Positions 8,071 to 19,101 of a stretch of DNA of 42,559 nucleotides are shown here, piece by piece. This stretch comes from Rhodococcus rhodnii NBRC 100604 (GTDB lineage: Bacteria > Actinomycetota > Actinomycetes > Mycobacteriales > Mycobacteriaceae), in assembly GCF_001894925.1 (NCBI RefSeq), contig NZ_BCXD01000030.1:1-42559 (forward strand). The letters are read 5' to 3'. The position numbers were made by a program, and so were the translations under genes. Under the pieces are notes generated by a model that was not told the DNA's origin, did not search any database, and saw only the letters and a program-made list of their open reading frames with translations. How positions within the stretch are numbered: position 1 is the first letter of the stretch; each line of letters starts with the position of its first letter.

Positions 8071-8871
8071 ATGACGCGGCATTTCTCGAGGACGGTGCTG
8101 ATCGCGGTACCGGCCGCACTCGCGGTGGCCTGTGCGCCGGTGCAGGGCGAGCCGGCGACCACCGAGACGGTCGCCGACGCGGTGCGCGTGCTCGATCCGT
8201 GCGCACTCGTGCCCGAGGACTCACTGGGGGACGGCGAGATCCTGCAGTACGGCTCGGCCGTGCAAGCGACGGTGTGTGCCGCGCTCGTCCGGCGGCCGGA
8301 CGGCACCGAGGTGCGCGTCGAGCTGTCGCTGCTGCCGTCGTCGTTCGCGCGCAGCGATGGCCCCGACCTCGCGCGCGGGCTGTGCGAGCGGACGTTCACC
8401 GTCCCGGGCGGCCACGGTTCGGTCCGTGTCGCGGAGGTGCCCGGCGTCGACACGTGCGACGCGGCGCAGGCCGTCGCGGACGGCGCCGCGGCGATCCTCG
8501 ACGCCGGCGAGGGGCGCCGCGGCCCCACCGATCCGCTCGCCACCGATCCGTGTTCCGTCCTCGACGCGCCGGTGCCGGGGCCGCCCGGCCCACCGCGCCC
8601 CTTCCACTGCTCCGACGACGCGGGAACGAGCGTCGATCTCTCGTTGCGGACGGTCTCCGATCGAGGGCATTCGGACGAACCGGTCGTGGGCCCGGACGGC
8701 TGCACGCGCGTGATCCCGGTCGGGAAAGAGATCGACATCACTCGCGAGGACGTGGACGTGGACGAGTTCGCCCGCTCGCTGGGCCGCGCGCACGTCGTCG
8801 TCACTGTTCGCGCTACGAATTGCGGCACGCTCGCGACGGTCGCGGAGAGGGTCGAACGCGCCTTCGCGTGA
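8071..8871 (+). CDS. Putative lipoprotein, DUF3558-like
   Basis: The 266-aa protein starts with a lipoprotein signal: MTRHFSRT, hydrophobic segment and lipobox LAVAC, with the lipidated Cys at residue 21. The mature part has two similar halves, each opening with an Asp-Pro-Cys motif (DPCALVPEDSLG near 42 and DPCSVLDAPV near 156) and containing further paired cysteines, as in the DUF3558/LppA-like lipoproteins of mycobacteria and nocardiae. It is anchored outside the cytoplasmic membrane; the function is unknown. A G-rich stretch precedes the ATG. It stands between a terminator and the lysC promoter and is probably monocistronic. Confidence 0.7.
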   Translation: MTRHFSRTVLIAVPAALAVACAPVQGEPATTETVADAVRVLDPCALVPEDSLGDGEILQYGSAVQATVCAALVRRPDGTEVRVELSLLPSSFARSDGPDLARGLCERTFTVPGGHGSVRVAEVPGVDTCDAAQAVADGAAAILDAGEGRRGPTDPLATDPCSVLDAPVPGPPGPPRPFHCSDDAGTSVDLSLRTVSDRGHSDEPVVGPDGCTRVIPVGKEIDITREDVDVDEFARSLGRAHVVVTVRATNCGTLATVAERVERAFA

Positions 8872-8979
8872 CGGCCGAACACCCCCGTGAAGTGCACGCA
8901 CTTCCCGGACCGTACGGCCTTCTCGGTAAGGTTGCTTCCCGGACCAGCAATTTCCCTATCGCCCCGGAGGTGGGTACGC

Positions 8980-10245
8980 GTGGCTCTCGTCGTCCAGAAG
9001 TACGGCGGATCGTCGGTCGCAACGGCCGAACGAATCCGTAGGGTTGCTGAACGGATCGTCGAGACCAAAAAAGCGGGCCACGACGTCGTCGTCGTCGTCT
9101 CCGCGATGGGCGACACCACCGACGAGCTGCTCGATCTCGCCCAGCAGGTCTCCCCGGCTCCGCCGGCGCGTGAGATGGACATGCTGCTCACCTCGGGTGA
9201 GCGCATCTCGAACTCGCTCGTCGCGATGGCGATCCATTCGCTGGGAGCGCAGGCGCGCTCGTTCACCGGCTCGCAGGCGGGTGTCATCACGACGTCCGTG
9301 CACGGCAACGCCAAGATCATCGACGTCACGCCCGGCCGTGTCCAGGACGCGCTCGACGAGGGCTCGATCGTGCTCGTCGCCGGTTTCCAGGGCGTCAGCC
9401 AGGACAGCAAGGACGTCACGACGCTCGGTCGCGGCGGGTCGGACACGACGGCCGTCGCGCTCGCTGCGGCCCTCGACGCCGACGTGTGCGAGATCTACAC
9501 CGACGTCGACGGCGTCTACACCGCCGACCCGCGCATCGTGAAGGACGCGCAGCGGCTCGAGAAGGTGTCGTTCGAGGAGATGCTCGAACTCGCCGCGTGC
9601 GGCGCCAAGGTGCTCATGCTGCGGTGCGTCGAGTACGCCCGCCGTTACAACCTGCCCGTACACGTTCGCTCGTCGTACACCGACAAGCCCGGCACCATCG
9701 TGGCCGGATCGATGGAGGACATTCCTGTGGAAGAGGCCCTGATCACCGGAGTTGCGCACGATCGCAGCGAAGCGAAGATCACGATCGTCGGCCTGCCCGA
9801 CACCCCCGGCTACGCAGCGCAGATCTTCCGCGCCGTCGCCGAGGCGGAGATCAACATCGACATGGTTCTGCAGAACATCTCGAAGGTCGAGACCGGCAAG
9901 ACGGACATCACGTTCACGCTGCCGAAGACCGACGGCCCGCGTGCCGTCGAGATGCTGAGCAAGCTGCAGGACAAGGTCGGCTTCAGCCAGGTGCTGTACG
10001 ACGACCTCATCGGCAAGGTCTCGCTCGTGGGCGCCGGTATGCGCAGCCACCCGGGCGTCACCGCGACCTTCTGCGAGGCGCTCGCCGACGCCGGCATCAA
10101 CATCGACCTCATCTCGACGTCGGAGATCCGGATCTCGGTCCTCGTCGACGACACCGAACTCGACGACGCCGTGCGCGCGATCCACACTGCATTCGAACTC
10201 GGCGGCGCGGAAGAGGCCGTCGTCCACGGCGGAACGGGGCGATAG
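8980..10245 (+). CDS. lysC: Aspartokinase (alpha subunit; also encodes beta subunit)
   Basis: The GTG start at 8980 follows a strong ggaggtgg site and gives 421 aa, the standard length of actinobacterial LysC. The kinase domain has VQKYGGSSV at the N-terminus, LLTSGERIS, and [16 protein letters not shown]. The C-terminal part carries two ACT domains ([17 protein letters not shown], and [17 protein letters not shown] with [11 protein letters not shown]). It phosphorylates L-aspartate, the first step to lysine, threonine, methionine and diaminopimelate. The Thr of KTDITFT, a position where change relieves feedback inhibition in Corynebacterium glutamicum, is retained, so normal lysine plus threonine control is expected. 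asd follows after only 3 bp. Confidence 0.96.
   Translation: MALVVQKYGGSSVATAERIRRVAERIVETKKAGHDVVVVVSAMGDTTDELLDLAQQVSPAPPAREMDMLLTSGERISNSLVAMAIHSLGAQARSFTGSQAGVITTSVHGNAKIIDVTPGRVQDALDEGSIVLVAGFQGVSQDSKDVTTLGRGGSDTTAVALAAALDADVCEIYTDVDGVYTADPRIVKDAQRLEKVSFEEMLELAACGAKVLMLRCVEYARRYNLPVHVRSSYTDKPGTIVAGSMEDIPVEEALITGVAHDRSEAKITIVGLPDTPGYAAQIFRAVAEAEINIDMVLQNISKVETGKTDITFTLPKTDGPRAVEMLSKLQDKVGFSQVLYDDLIGKVSLVGAGMRSHPGVTATFCEALADAGINIDLISTSEIRISVLVDDTELDDAVRAIHTAFELGGAEEAVVHGGTGR
9714..9729 (+). promoter_or_regulatory. Internal ribosome site and GTG start for aspartokinase beta subunit
   Basis: Inside lysC, ggagga (9714-9719) lies 7 nt before an in-frame GTG at 9727, which is codon 250 of the alpha subunit. 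The product would begin (M)EEALITGVA and contain only the ACT regulatory domains (172 aa). In C. glutamicum the beta subunit starts at the same codon. An in-frame ATG at 9712 is less likely because it overlaps the site. Confidence 0.85.
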
Positions 10246-11289
<1,044 letters not shown>

Positions 11290-11303
11290 TCGCACCGCTG
11301 CGT

Positions 11304-11333
11304 CGGCCCCGTCCTCTCGCGAGGGCGGGGCCG
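11304..11333 (+). terminator. Terminator hairpin after asd
   Basis: The arms 11304-11316 and 11321-11333 pair over 13 positions with a single G-U wobble around the 4-nt loop tcgc. No T-tract follows. Confidence 0.75.
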
Positions 11334-11394
11334 ATGTGCGTTCCTGCTCGTTCGCTGCGAACCGCGCCCGGGTGCGGGCAGGCGCACGCCGCCC

Positions 11395-11400
11395 CACAAT
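11395..11400 (+). promoter_or_regulatory. -10 box CACAAT of leaderless cyanase gene
   Basis: CACAAT ends exactly 7 nt before the ATG at 11408. There is no Shine-Dalgarno sequence, so transcription probably starts at or next to the start codon. Confidence 0.45.
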
Positions 11401-11407
11401 GGTCGCC

Positions 11408-11851
11408 ATGATCGACAAACTGGAAGCCGGACAGATCGTTTCTCGTGCGCGGTTCGTGAAGGGCACGACGTGGCGCAGCCTCGCCGACGCCATCGACAAG
11501 CCGGTCGTGTGGACGACGGCGGCGCTGCTGGGTCAGCATGCGCTCACGAGCGACGACGCGTGGAGGATCGGGGAGATCCTCGAACTCGGCGACGACGTCG
11601 TCGAGGCGATGCAGGTGCAGCCGTATCGCGGCAGCGGCACGCAGCAGATCCCGACCGATCCCACGATCTACCGCTTCTACGAGGCGCTCGACGTCTACGG
11701 CCCCGCACTCAAGGAACTGATCCACGAGGAGTTCGGCGACGGCATCATGAGCGCGATCAACTTCAACGTCGAGATCGAGCGCCGCGAGGACCCCAAGGGG
11801 GATCGTGTCGTCGTCACGCTCGACGGGAAATTCCTCGATTACAACTGGTGA
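11408..11851 (+). CDS. cynS: Cyanase (cyanate hydratase)
   Basis: The 147-aa protein aligns along its length with cyanases. The catalytic residues are in place: Arg89 and Glu92 in PTDPTIYRFYEAL and Ser115 in GIMSAINF, each 7 positions less than the E. coli Arg96/Glu99/Ser122. It converts cyanate and bicarbonate to ammonia and CO2 (via carbamate). An in-frame ATG exists 9 bp upstream, but 11408 fits both the family N-terminus and the leaderless promoter spacing. No carbonic anhydrase or cyanate transporter is adjacent. Confidence 0.93.
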   Translation: MIDKLEAGQIVSRARFVKGTTWRSLADAIDKPVVWTTAALLGQHALTSDDAWRIGEILELGDDVVEAMQVQPYRGSGTQQIPTDPTIYRFYEALDVYGPALKELIHEEFGDGIMSAINFNVEIERREDPKGDRVVVTLDGKFLDYNW

Positions 11852-11878
11852 GGGTGGAATCCGGCATTTCGGGACCGC

Positions 11879-11884
11879 TAGAGT
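11879..11884 (+). promoter_or_regulatory. -10 box TAGAGT of leaderless monooxygenase gene
   Basis: TAGAGT lies 7 nt before the GTG at 11892 and no ribosome site is present, which indicates a leaderless mRNA. Confidence 0.55.
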
Positions 11885-11891
11885 CTGCTCC

Positions 11892-13412
11892 GTGACGGAG
11901 AACACAGTGCTTCCCGGGTCGGTCGACACCCTCGTCGTCGGTGCCGGCTTCGGCGGGCTCGGCATGGCGTCGCGACTGCTCGCCGCCGACCCGGACGCCG
12001 ACGTGCTCGTCGTCGACAAGGCCGACGGCGTGGGCGGGACGTGGCGCGCGAACACCTACCCCGGATGCGCGTGCGACGTACCGACGTCGCTCTACTCGTA
12101 CTCGTTCGCGCCGCACCCGGGGTGGAGCCACACCTTCGCCCGGCAGCCCGAGATCCTCGACTATCTCGAACGATTCGCGACGACGGCGGGCCTGCGCGAT
12201 CGCATCGTCGGCGGCTGCGAGGTACTCGGTGCGGCATGGGATTCCGTCGCCGGCCGCTGGCAGGTGACGACGTCGCTCGGTGACGTGTCCGCGCGGTTCC
12301 TCGTCGCGGCGACGGGTGCACTGTCGGCGCCGTCGGTCCCCGATCTTCCCGGCACAGCGGACTTCCCGGGCGTCTCGTTCCACTCGGCGACGTGGCGCCA
12401 CGATCACGATCTCACCGGGAAGCGGGTCGCCGTGATCGGCACGGGCGCCTCGGCCGTGCAGTTCGTGCCCGAGATCGCCGAGCGCGCCGCGCACGTCACG
12501 GTCTTCCAGCGGACACCCGCGTGGGTGATCCCGCGCCCGGATCGCGCCTTCTCGGCGACAGAGAAGGCGCTGTACCGCCGAGTCCCGCTCCTGCACAGGA
12601 TGGTTCGCGGCACCGTCTACACTTTCCGGGAGTTCCTCGGCGGCCTCATGGCCCACGCCACGGCGCTGCTGCCCGTCGTCGAGAAGGTCTCGAAGGCCCA
12701 TCTGCGTCGTCAGGTGCGCGACCCGGAGCTGCGTCGCCGGCTGACCCCGGACTTCCGGATCGGCTGCAAACGCATCCTGCTGTCGAACGACTGGTGGCGC
12801 ACCCTCGACCGCCCCGACGTCACCCTCGTCGACGAGCGAGCGAGCGCACTCACCGCGTCGGGCGTGGTGGACGCGACCGGAACCGAGCACGCCGTCGACA
12901 CCATCGTGTGGGCGACGGGCTTCACACCGACCGAACCGCCCATCGCCCACGCCCTGCGGGGCGAGAGCGGCAGCACCCTCGCCGAGCAGTGGGCGGGGAG
13001 CCCTGCTGCCTACAAGGGCACGACGGTGCACGGGTTCCCGAATCTGTTCCTGCTGTTCGGGCCGAACACGAACCTCGGTCACGGCTCGATCGTGTACATG
13101 CTCGAGTCCCAGATCGCGTACGCGGTGAACGCCGTCACGACGCTCGGCGACGGCGAGTACTTCGACGTCACCCGCGACGCCGAAGCCGGATACAACGACG
13201 CGATCCAGCGTTCGCTGCGCACGACGGTGTGGAACGCCGGCGGCTGCTCGAGCTGGTACGTCGACGCGACGGGCCGCAACTCCGTGCAGTGGCCGACGTT
13301 CACCTTCGTGTTCCGGCGGGCGCTGCGACGCTTCGACCGCGACGCGTACGCGATACGCCGTGTGGGCGAGCGGGTACCGGAAACCGTCGTCCCGGAGGCG
13401 CCCGCAGGCTGA
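11892..13412 (+). CDS. Flavin-containing Baeyer-Villiger-type monooxygenase
   Basis: The 506-aa protein has an N-terminal FAD motif (VVGAGFGGLG, 15-24), the Baeyer-Villiger fingerprint FPGVSFHSATW at 158-168 (FxGxxxHxxxW), and an NADP-binding motif VIGTGASAVQ at 181-190. ATG near the C-terminal third belongs to VWATGF. Such class B flavoenzymes convert ketones to esters or lactones or oxidise heteroatoms using NADPH and O2. The GTG start is chosen because the FAD domain begins right after it and a TAGAGT box sits 7 nt upstream; an in-frame ATG at 11805 would overlap cyanase. The substrate is unknown. Confidence 0.9.
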   Translation: MTENTVLPGSVDTLVVGAGFGGLGMASRLLAADPDADVLVVDKADGVGGTWRANTYPGCACDVPTSLYSYSFAPHPGWSHTFARQPEILDYLERFATTAGLRDRIVGGCEVLGAAWDSVAGRWQVTTSLGDVSARFLVAATGALSAPSVPDLPGTADFPGVSFHSATWRHDHDLTGKRVAVIGTGASAVQFVPEIAERAAHVTVFQRTPAWVIPRPDRAFSATEKALYRRVPLLHRMVRGTVYTFREFLGGLMAHATALLPVVEKVSKAHLRRQVRDPELRRRLTPDFRIGCKRILLSNDWWRTLDRPDVTLVDERASALTASGVVDATGTEHAVDTIVWATGFTPTEPPIAHALRGESGSTLAEQWAGSPAAYKGTTVHGFPNLFLLFGPNTNLGHGSIVYMLESQIAYAVNAVTTLGDGEYFDVTRDAEAGYNDAIQRSLRTTVWNAGGCSSWYVDATGRNSVQWPTFTFVFRRALRRFDRDAYAIRRVGERVPETVVPEAPAG

Positions 13413-13463
13413 CACCGGTGGCGTGAGCGAGGCCGCATCACCGACAGCCGGAAGCGATCGTGC

Positions 13464-13477
13464 GGCCGGGACCGGCC
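13464..13477. terminator. Short GC-rich hairpin after the monooxygenase gene
   Basis: ggccgg and ccggcc form a perfect 6-bp stem about 50 bp after the stop, in the 266-bp gap before furA. It may end transcription, but the stem is short. Confidence 0.3.
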
Positions 13478-13643
13478 GGGCTCTTCCGGTGGCGTGTTCC
13501 GCTCTCGGTGGGCATCGAGGTGGAGGTCGACTCTCGTGGTGGTGCTCGTCGTCCGGTCCCCGGTCGAGCGCGGCACGTTCACCCCACCGCCGGGTGCACA
13601 ACGGACAGGCTGGTGTGAGAAGCCGAACACCCCTCCGGTTTTC

Positions 13644-13671
13644 TTGACTAGTTCCAGAAAAGCGGCATACT
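13644..13671 (+). promoter_or_regulatory. furA promoter and probable FurA autoregulatory site
   Basis: The -35 TTGACT (13644-13649) and -10 CATACT (13666-13671) are 16 bp apart, and the start codon follows 7 bp later. The spacer ctagttccagaaaag is AT-rich against its surroundings and resembles the AT-rich FurA-binding stretch before mycobacterial furA genes. Binding there would block RNA polymerase, giving autorepression. Confidence 0.65.
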
Positions 13672-13678
13672 GGAGACC

Positions 13679-14128
13679 ATGCGACACGATCTCGACCCCA
13701 CAGCGCAGCTGCGCAGCGCGGGACTCCGCGTGACAGCCCCGCGTGTCGCAGTATTGAACGCCGTTGCGAAGCAACCGCATTCGGACGCCGATCACGTCGC
13801 CGCCCTCGTGCGCGACGAACTCGGCTCCGTCTCGACGCAGGCCGTCTACGACGTGCTCAGGGCCTGCACGAGCGCGGGACTGCTGCGCCGGATCGAACCC
13901 GCGGGTTCGTCGGCGCGGTACGAGGCACGCACCGGCGACAACCACCACCACCTCGTGTGCCGGCAGTGCGGCACCGTCGTCGACGTCGACTGCGTCGTCG
14001 GCTCGGCCCCGTGCCTGACGCCGTCCGACGCCCACGGTTTCGCCGTCGACGAGGCGGAGGTGGTCTTCTGGGGCACGTGCGGCGACTGCCGCGACACGAG
14101 CGAAGCCATGCCCGATCACCAGCGGTAA
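13679..14128 (+). CDS. furA: Fur-family peroxide/iron-responsive repressor
   Basis: The 149-aa protein has an N-terminal winged helix ([35 protein letters not shown]). The C-terminal dimer domain carries metal ligands: HHH at 89-91, Cys94/Cys97 (CRQC) and Cys134/Cys137 (CGDC), the structural zinc pair. It lies immediately before a catalase gene in the same direction, the arrangement of furA-katG in mycobacteria and catR-catA in streptomycetes. A peroxide-sensing repressor of its own operon is therefore the likely role. Confidence 0.92.
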   Translation: MRHDLDPTAQLRSAGLRVTAPRVAVLNAVAKQPHSDADHVAALVRDELGSVSTQAVYDVLRACTSAGLLRRIEPAGSSARYEARTGDNHHHLVCRQCGTVVDVDCVVGSAPCLTPSDAHGFAVDEAEVVFWGTCGDCRDTSEAMPDHQR

Positions 14129-14137
14129 CCGGAACAC

Positions 14138-14161
14138 CCCGAGGGTCAGCCCCCCCTCGGG
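14138..14161 (+). other. Intercistronic hairpin between furA and katA
   Basis: cccgaggg (14138-14145) and ccctcggg (14154-14161) form a perfect 8-bp stem with an 8-nt C-rich loop, ending 11 bp before the katA ribosome site. It could partly terminate transcription or set an mRNA end, which would alter the furA:katA ratio. Confidence 0.5.
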
Positions 14162-14184
14162 ACACACCTCTCCGAGGAGGAACG

Positions 14185-15642
14185 ATGTCCGACGCGTTCA
14201 CCACCAACAACTTCGGCATCCCCGTCGCGAGCGACGACGAATCGCTCACCGCGGGAACGCAGGGACCGATCCTGCTGCACGACCACTACCTCATCGAGAA
14301 GCTCGCCCAGTTCAATCGCGAGCGGGTCCCGGAGCGCGTCGTCCACGCCAAGGGCGGCGGTGCGTTCGGCGAACTCGTCGTCACCGGCGACGTCAGCAAG
14401 TACACGAAGGCGAAGCTCTTCCAGCCCGGTGCGCGTACCGAGTCGCTCGTGCGCTTCTCGACGGTCGCGGGGGAACAGGGCAGCCCCGACACCTGGCGTG
14501 ACCCACGAGGTTTCGCGGTGAAGTTCTACACCGAGGACGGCAACTACGACCTCGTCGGGAACAACACGCCCGTCTTCTTCATCAAGGATCCGATCAAGTT
14601 CCCCGACTTCATCCGCTCGCAGAAGCGGCTTCCGGGGTCGGGCCTGCGCGATCACAACATGCAGTGGGACTTCTGGACGCTGCGTCCCGAGTCGGCACAC
14701 CAGGTCACCTGGCTGATGGGAGACCGCGGCCTGCCGAAGACGTGGCGCCACATGGACGGTTTCGGCTCGCACACCTACCAGTGGGTGAACGAGGCCGGTG
14801 AACGGTTCTGGGTCAAGTACCACTTCAAGACGAACCAGGGCATCGAGTTCCTCACGCAGGACGAGGCCGACTCGCTCGCCGGCAGCGACCCCGACTACCA
14901 CCGCGCCGATCTCTACGACGCGATCGAGCGGGGCGAGCACCCGACCTGGACGTTGAAGGTCCAGGTCATGCCCCTCGACGAGGCCGAGGGCTACCGCTTC
15001 AATCCGTTCGACCTCACCAAGGTCTGGTCGCAGCAGGACTACCCGCTGATCGAGGTGGGCACGTGGACGCTGAACCGCAACCCCGAGAACTTCTTCGCGC
15101 AGATCGAGCAGGCCTCGTTCGAGCCGTCGAATGTCGTTCCGGGAATCGGCTTCTCGCCCGACAAGATGCTGCTGGGCCGCGTCTTCTCGTACGCCGACGC
15201 ACACCGCTACCGCATCGGCCCGAACTACGCGGACCTGCCCGTCAACGCGCCGAAGAATCAGGTGAACTCCTACTCCAAGGAGGGCCCGATGCGCTACAGC
15301 TACAACTCGCCCGACACCCCGGTCTACGCACCGAACTCGTTCGGCGGACCGCACGCCGACCCGAACCGGGCCGGCGACGAAGGGCTGTGGAACTTCGACG
15401 GCGAAGCGGTGCGCGCGGGCTACATCGAGCACGCGGAGGACGGCGACTTCACCCAGGCCGGCACGCTCGTTCGCGAGGTCCTCGACGACGCCGCACGTGA
15501 GCGGCTCGTCGGCAACATCGTCGGGCACGTCCTCGGCGGCGTCTCCGAGCCCGTCCTGTCCCGTGTCTTCGAGTACTGGAAGAACGTCGACGCAGACCTG
15601 GGCAAGCGTGTCGAGGAGGGTGTGCGCGCCGGGCTCGGGTGA
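14185..15642 (+). CDS. katA: Monofunctional heme catalase
   Basis: The 485-aa protein has the size of small-subunit catalases. Distal His54 lies in [12 protein letters not shown], Asn127 in [13 protein letters not shown], and the proximal heme ligand Tyr336 in [14 protein letters not shown]. It decomposes H2O2 to water and oxygen. The start follows a strong gaggagga site. It is paired with FurA upstream and a Dps protein downstream. In mycobacteria FurA is linked to the bifunctional KatG, so pairing with a monofunctional catalase is a variation. Confidence 0.96.
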   Translation: MSDAFTTNNFGIPVASDDESLTAGTQGPILLHDHYLIEKLAQFNRERVPERVVHAKGGGAFGELVVTGDVSKYTKAKLFQPGARTESLVRFSTVAGEQGSPDTWRDPRGFAVKFYTEDGNYDLVGNNTPVFFIKDPIKFPDFIRSQKRLPGSGLRDHNMQWDFWTLRPESAHQVTWLMGDRGLPKTWRHMDGFGSHTYQWVNEAGERFWVKYHFKTNQGIEFLTQDEADSLAGSDPDYHRADLYDAIERGEHPTWTLKVQVMPLDEAEGYRFNPFDLTKVWSQQDYPLIEVGTWTLNRNPENFFAQIEQASFEPSNVVPGIGFSPDKMLLGRVFSYADAHRYRIGPNYADLPVNAPKNQVNSYSKEGPMRYSYNSPDTPVYAPNSFGGPHADPNRAGDEGLWNFDGEAVRAGYIEHAEDGDFTQAGTLVREVLDDAARERLVGNIVGHVLGGVSEPVLSRVFEYWKNVDADLGKRVEEGVRAGLG

Positions 15643-15786
15643 CCCGTGCGGACAATTCTGTGACTTTCGCAGCAGCCCCGTGAGCGCCCCACGACCGGCC
15701 GTTTCTCGCCTAATGTCGAAGGTGGAACGGTTCGGCAGGGATCGCGCCGACACCGCTGCGTTCGACCGAACGAAACGAGGTAGACA

Positions 15787-16260
15787 ATGAGCAATCCCAT
15801 CACCAGCACACTCGACGCCGGCCAGCAGAAGATCGCAGGTGAAGCCCTCCAGGCCACCGTCGTCGATCTGATCGACCTCTCGCTCATCGCGAAGCAGGCG
15901 CACTGGAACGTCGTGGGTCGCCAGTTCCGGTCGGTGCATCTCGCACTCGACGAACTCGTCACCGCGGCACGCGAGTTCACCGACGAGGCCGCCGAGCGCG
16001 CGACCGCGATCGGCGTGAGCCCCGACGGCCGCGCGGCCACGGTCGCCCGCGACTCCGGTGCCAAGGGCTTCGGTGAAGGCTGGACGAACGACACCGAGGT
16101 CATCGCCTCGATCGTCGGCAATCTCGCCGCCGTCGTCGAGCGTCTGCGCGAGCGGATCACCTCGACCGAAGAGGCCGATCCGGTGACCCAGGATCTCCTC
16201 ATCGCGATCACCGCTCGCCTCGAGCAGCTGCACTGGATGTGGCAGGCGCAGGTCGCCTGA
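15787..16260 (+). CDS. dps: Dps-family DNA-protecting ferritin-like protein
   Basis: The 157-aa four-helix protein has the complete Dps inter-subunit ferroxidase set: His39, His51, Asp55, Asp66 and Glu70, with the canonical 12-4-11-4 spacing. It oxidises Fe(II) with H2O2, stores iron and protects DNA. A ribosome site, gaggtag, precedes the ATG. A 144-bp gap separates it from katA, with a possible -10 (taatgt) near 15712, so it may have its own promoter. Its place after furA-katA fits a joint peroxide/iron response. Confidence 0.93.
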   Translation: MSNPITSTLDAGQQKIAGEALQATVVDLIDLSLIAKQAHWNVVGRQFRSVHLALDELVTAAREFTDEAAERATAIGVSPDGRAATVARDSGAKGFGEGWTNDTEVIASIVGNLAAVVERLRERITSTEEADPVTQDLLIAITARLEQLHWMWQAQVA

Positions 16261-16272
16261 CCGCTCCCACTC

Positions 16273-16312
16273 ACGGAAGGCCGTGCCCCGCTCCCGGGGC
16301 ACGGCCTTCCGT
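16273..16312. terminator. Perfect 18-bp hairpin, bidirectional terminator
   Basis: The arms 16273-16290 and 16295-16312 are exactly complementary around the loop ctcc. The hairpin lies between the convergent dps and ABC permease genes and can serve both strands. Confidence 0.85.
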
Positions 16313-16332
16313 CGTCGTGGCGGCGTCGCGCG

Positions 16333-17156
16333 TCAGATCGTCCGGTTCACCCTCCGGATTCCGACCCACACGCCGATCACGCACGTCGCGACCGCGGCGA
16401 CGGCGCCCCACGCGACCGTGGAATCCCACAGCGTTCCCGAGAACAGCGTGCGCTCGGCATCGACGATGTACGTCAACGGATTGACCTTCGAGATCGCCTG
16501 CATCCAGCCCGGTCCCGCCTCGAGTGGCAGCATCATGCCCGAGAGCAACAGCAGCGGGAAGATCACCGACTGCTGCACGCCCCAGAAAACCCACTCACGG
16601 TCCTTGGATGCGAGCCCCAGGGCGTACGACAGCGAGCCGAGGCCGACACCGAAGACGCCGAGGATCATCAGTCCCACGAGAACGTGGAGCGGATAGAACG
16701 CGAGACCGAACGGAATCGCCACGACCGTGATGAGCAGTGCCTGGACGACGAGCGGCGCGAACTCCTTGAGCGCTCGGCCCACCAGAATCGACGAGCGGTA
16801 CAGCGGTGTCGCGAGGATCCGCTCGTAGGCTCCGGTCATCAACTCGTACAGCAGGTTTCCGCCCACCATGCCGGTGCCGAAGATCGCGATCATGACCAGC
16901 ACGCCGGGCAGGAACCACTGCAGTGCGGAGCCGCCGCCGAGGTCGGCACCGCCCATCATGCCGTCGAGCAGCGGACCGAACAGGCCGAGGAAGACGAGCG
17001 GCTGCAGCAACGAGAAGATGAGCGTGAACGGATCGCGCAGGATGAGCAGGAACTCGCGGACGAACACCGCGCGGGTGTCGTGGACCCACTTCGCGGCAGC
17101 CGATCTCGTGGGCGGCGCCGTCGACGCTGTGGTGTCGGAAAGCTCGGTCACGGTAC

Positions 17157-17160
<4 letters not shown>
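16333..17160 (-). CDS. ABC-2 type transporter permease (DrrB-like)
   Basis: The 275-aa protein has a cytoplasmic N-terminus and about six membrane spans (around residues 47-65, 88-105, 125-150, 155-180, 190-205 and 250-268), the layout of ABC-2 exporters of the daunorubicin-resistance DrrB type. The span region IFGTGMVGGNLLYELMTG and the late LLLLSGMMLPLE are typical. It forms the membrane channel for the ATPase encoded just upstream, with which it overlaps by 4 bp, and exports an unknown hydrophobic drug or lipid. Confidence 0.9.
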
Positions 17161-18167
<1,007 letters not shown>

Positions 18168-18177
18168 GATCGAAACG

Positions 18178-18188
18178 GTACGCCGTAC
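18178..18188. promoter_or_regulatory. TetR operator copy 2
   Basis: GTACG-c-CGTAC lies in the intergenic region between the ABC ATPase and tetR-type genes, with its centre 33 bp (about three helical turns) from copy 1. A taaatt -10-like sequence for the regulator gene begins 3 bp further. Confidence 0.75.
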
Positions 18189-18226
18189 GCTAAATTGGTG
18201 CAAGAGCGATTCGAGGAGAGATCGAC

Positions 18227-19072
18227 GTGAGTGAGAACGACGAGAACGGCCACACGAACGACGGAACCGAGCGGCGTGCGCCGACGCTCGGCGAGCGATT
18301 CGCGGCGCTGTGGCGCACCGACGACGACCGCACGCGGACCAGACGCGGCCGCCCCGCCCGAGTCTCGCGGCGGCAGATCGTCGACGCCGGTGTCGCGATC
18401 GCCGACGCAGACGGACTGGACGCGGTCTCGATGCGGTCGGTCGCCAAGTCGCTCGGTGTCGGCGCCATGACGCTGTACTCGCACGTGCCCGGGCGTGCCG
18501 AACTCGTCGACGCGATGATCGACGCCGCCTACGCGGACTTCGTCGCCCCCGAACCCGACTCCCCGTGGCGTGAAGCGCTCGAGCAGTACGCGCGCGGCGG
18601 CTGGGATCTGCTCACCCGCCACCCGTGGCTGCTCGACGTCAACGCGTGGCGTCTCCCGCTCGGTCCCCACATCTTCGCGTTTCAGGAGGCCGGCTACCGC
18701 GCGCTCGTCGACACCGGACTCACCGGCCCGCAGGTCGTCGAGTCGATCGGCATCGTCGACAGCATGGTGCAGAGCCTCGTGCGCTCGTCGCTCGCAGAGG
18801 CCGCCGACAGCCGCGACGGCATCGACTACGCGACGTACTGGAACTCGACCGGCGAGTTCTGGGAGAACACGTTCGAGCCGCACCGCTTCCCGTCGATGAC
18901 GCGGCTGTGGGCGATCGGCGCCTTCGACACCAGTGCCGTGCCGTTCCAGCTGCGGATCGGCGGCCTGCTCGACTCGCTGCAGCTTCTCGTCGACGACGCA
19001 CGGGCGCGCGGCGGCACGCGGATCCCGCAGGTGGACGAGTGCCTCGCGGAGATGGAGCGGCCCGAGCGATGA
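18227..19072 (+). CDS. TetR-family repressor of the adjacent ABC exporter
   Basis: The 281-aa protein has a hydrophilic, unusually long N-terminal arm of about 45 residues. The TetR helix-turn-helix follows (SRRQIVDAGVAIADADGLDAVS... LGVGAMTLYSHVPGR). The C-terminal part is the large all-alpha ligand domain of true TetR-type proteins. The GTG start has a strong cgaggagag site. It is divergent from the ABC exporter, and two identical palindromes in the 59-bp gap and the exporter's first codons are its probable binding sites. Confidence 0.88.
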   Translation: MSENDENGHTNDGTERRAPTLGERFAALWRTDDDRTRTRRGRPARVSRRQIVDAGVAIADADGLDAVSMRSVAKSLGVGAMTLYSHVPGRAELVDAMIDAAYADFVAPEPDSPWREALEQYARGGWDLLTRHPWLLDVNAWRLPLGPHIFAFQEAGYRALVDTGLTGPQVVESIGIVDSMVQSLVRSSLAEAADSRDGIDYATYWNSTGEFWENTFEPHRFPSMTRLWAIGAFDTSAVPFQLRIGGLLDSLQLLVDDARARGGTRIPQVDECLAEMERPER

Positions 19073-19101
19073 GAATCGGGCGGCCGCGGAGTCGGAACCG
19101 T

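Noticed and set aside
5843-8224. 793-codon open frame on the minus strand
   Set aside because: It lies antisense to the ceramidase and the ends of both neighbours and shows no recognisable domain.
8872-8979. Lysine riboswitch before lysC
   Set aside because: The 108-bp gap has only a small gaagtgc/gcacttc hairpin and a weak taaggt -10; it is too short for a lysine aptamer.
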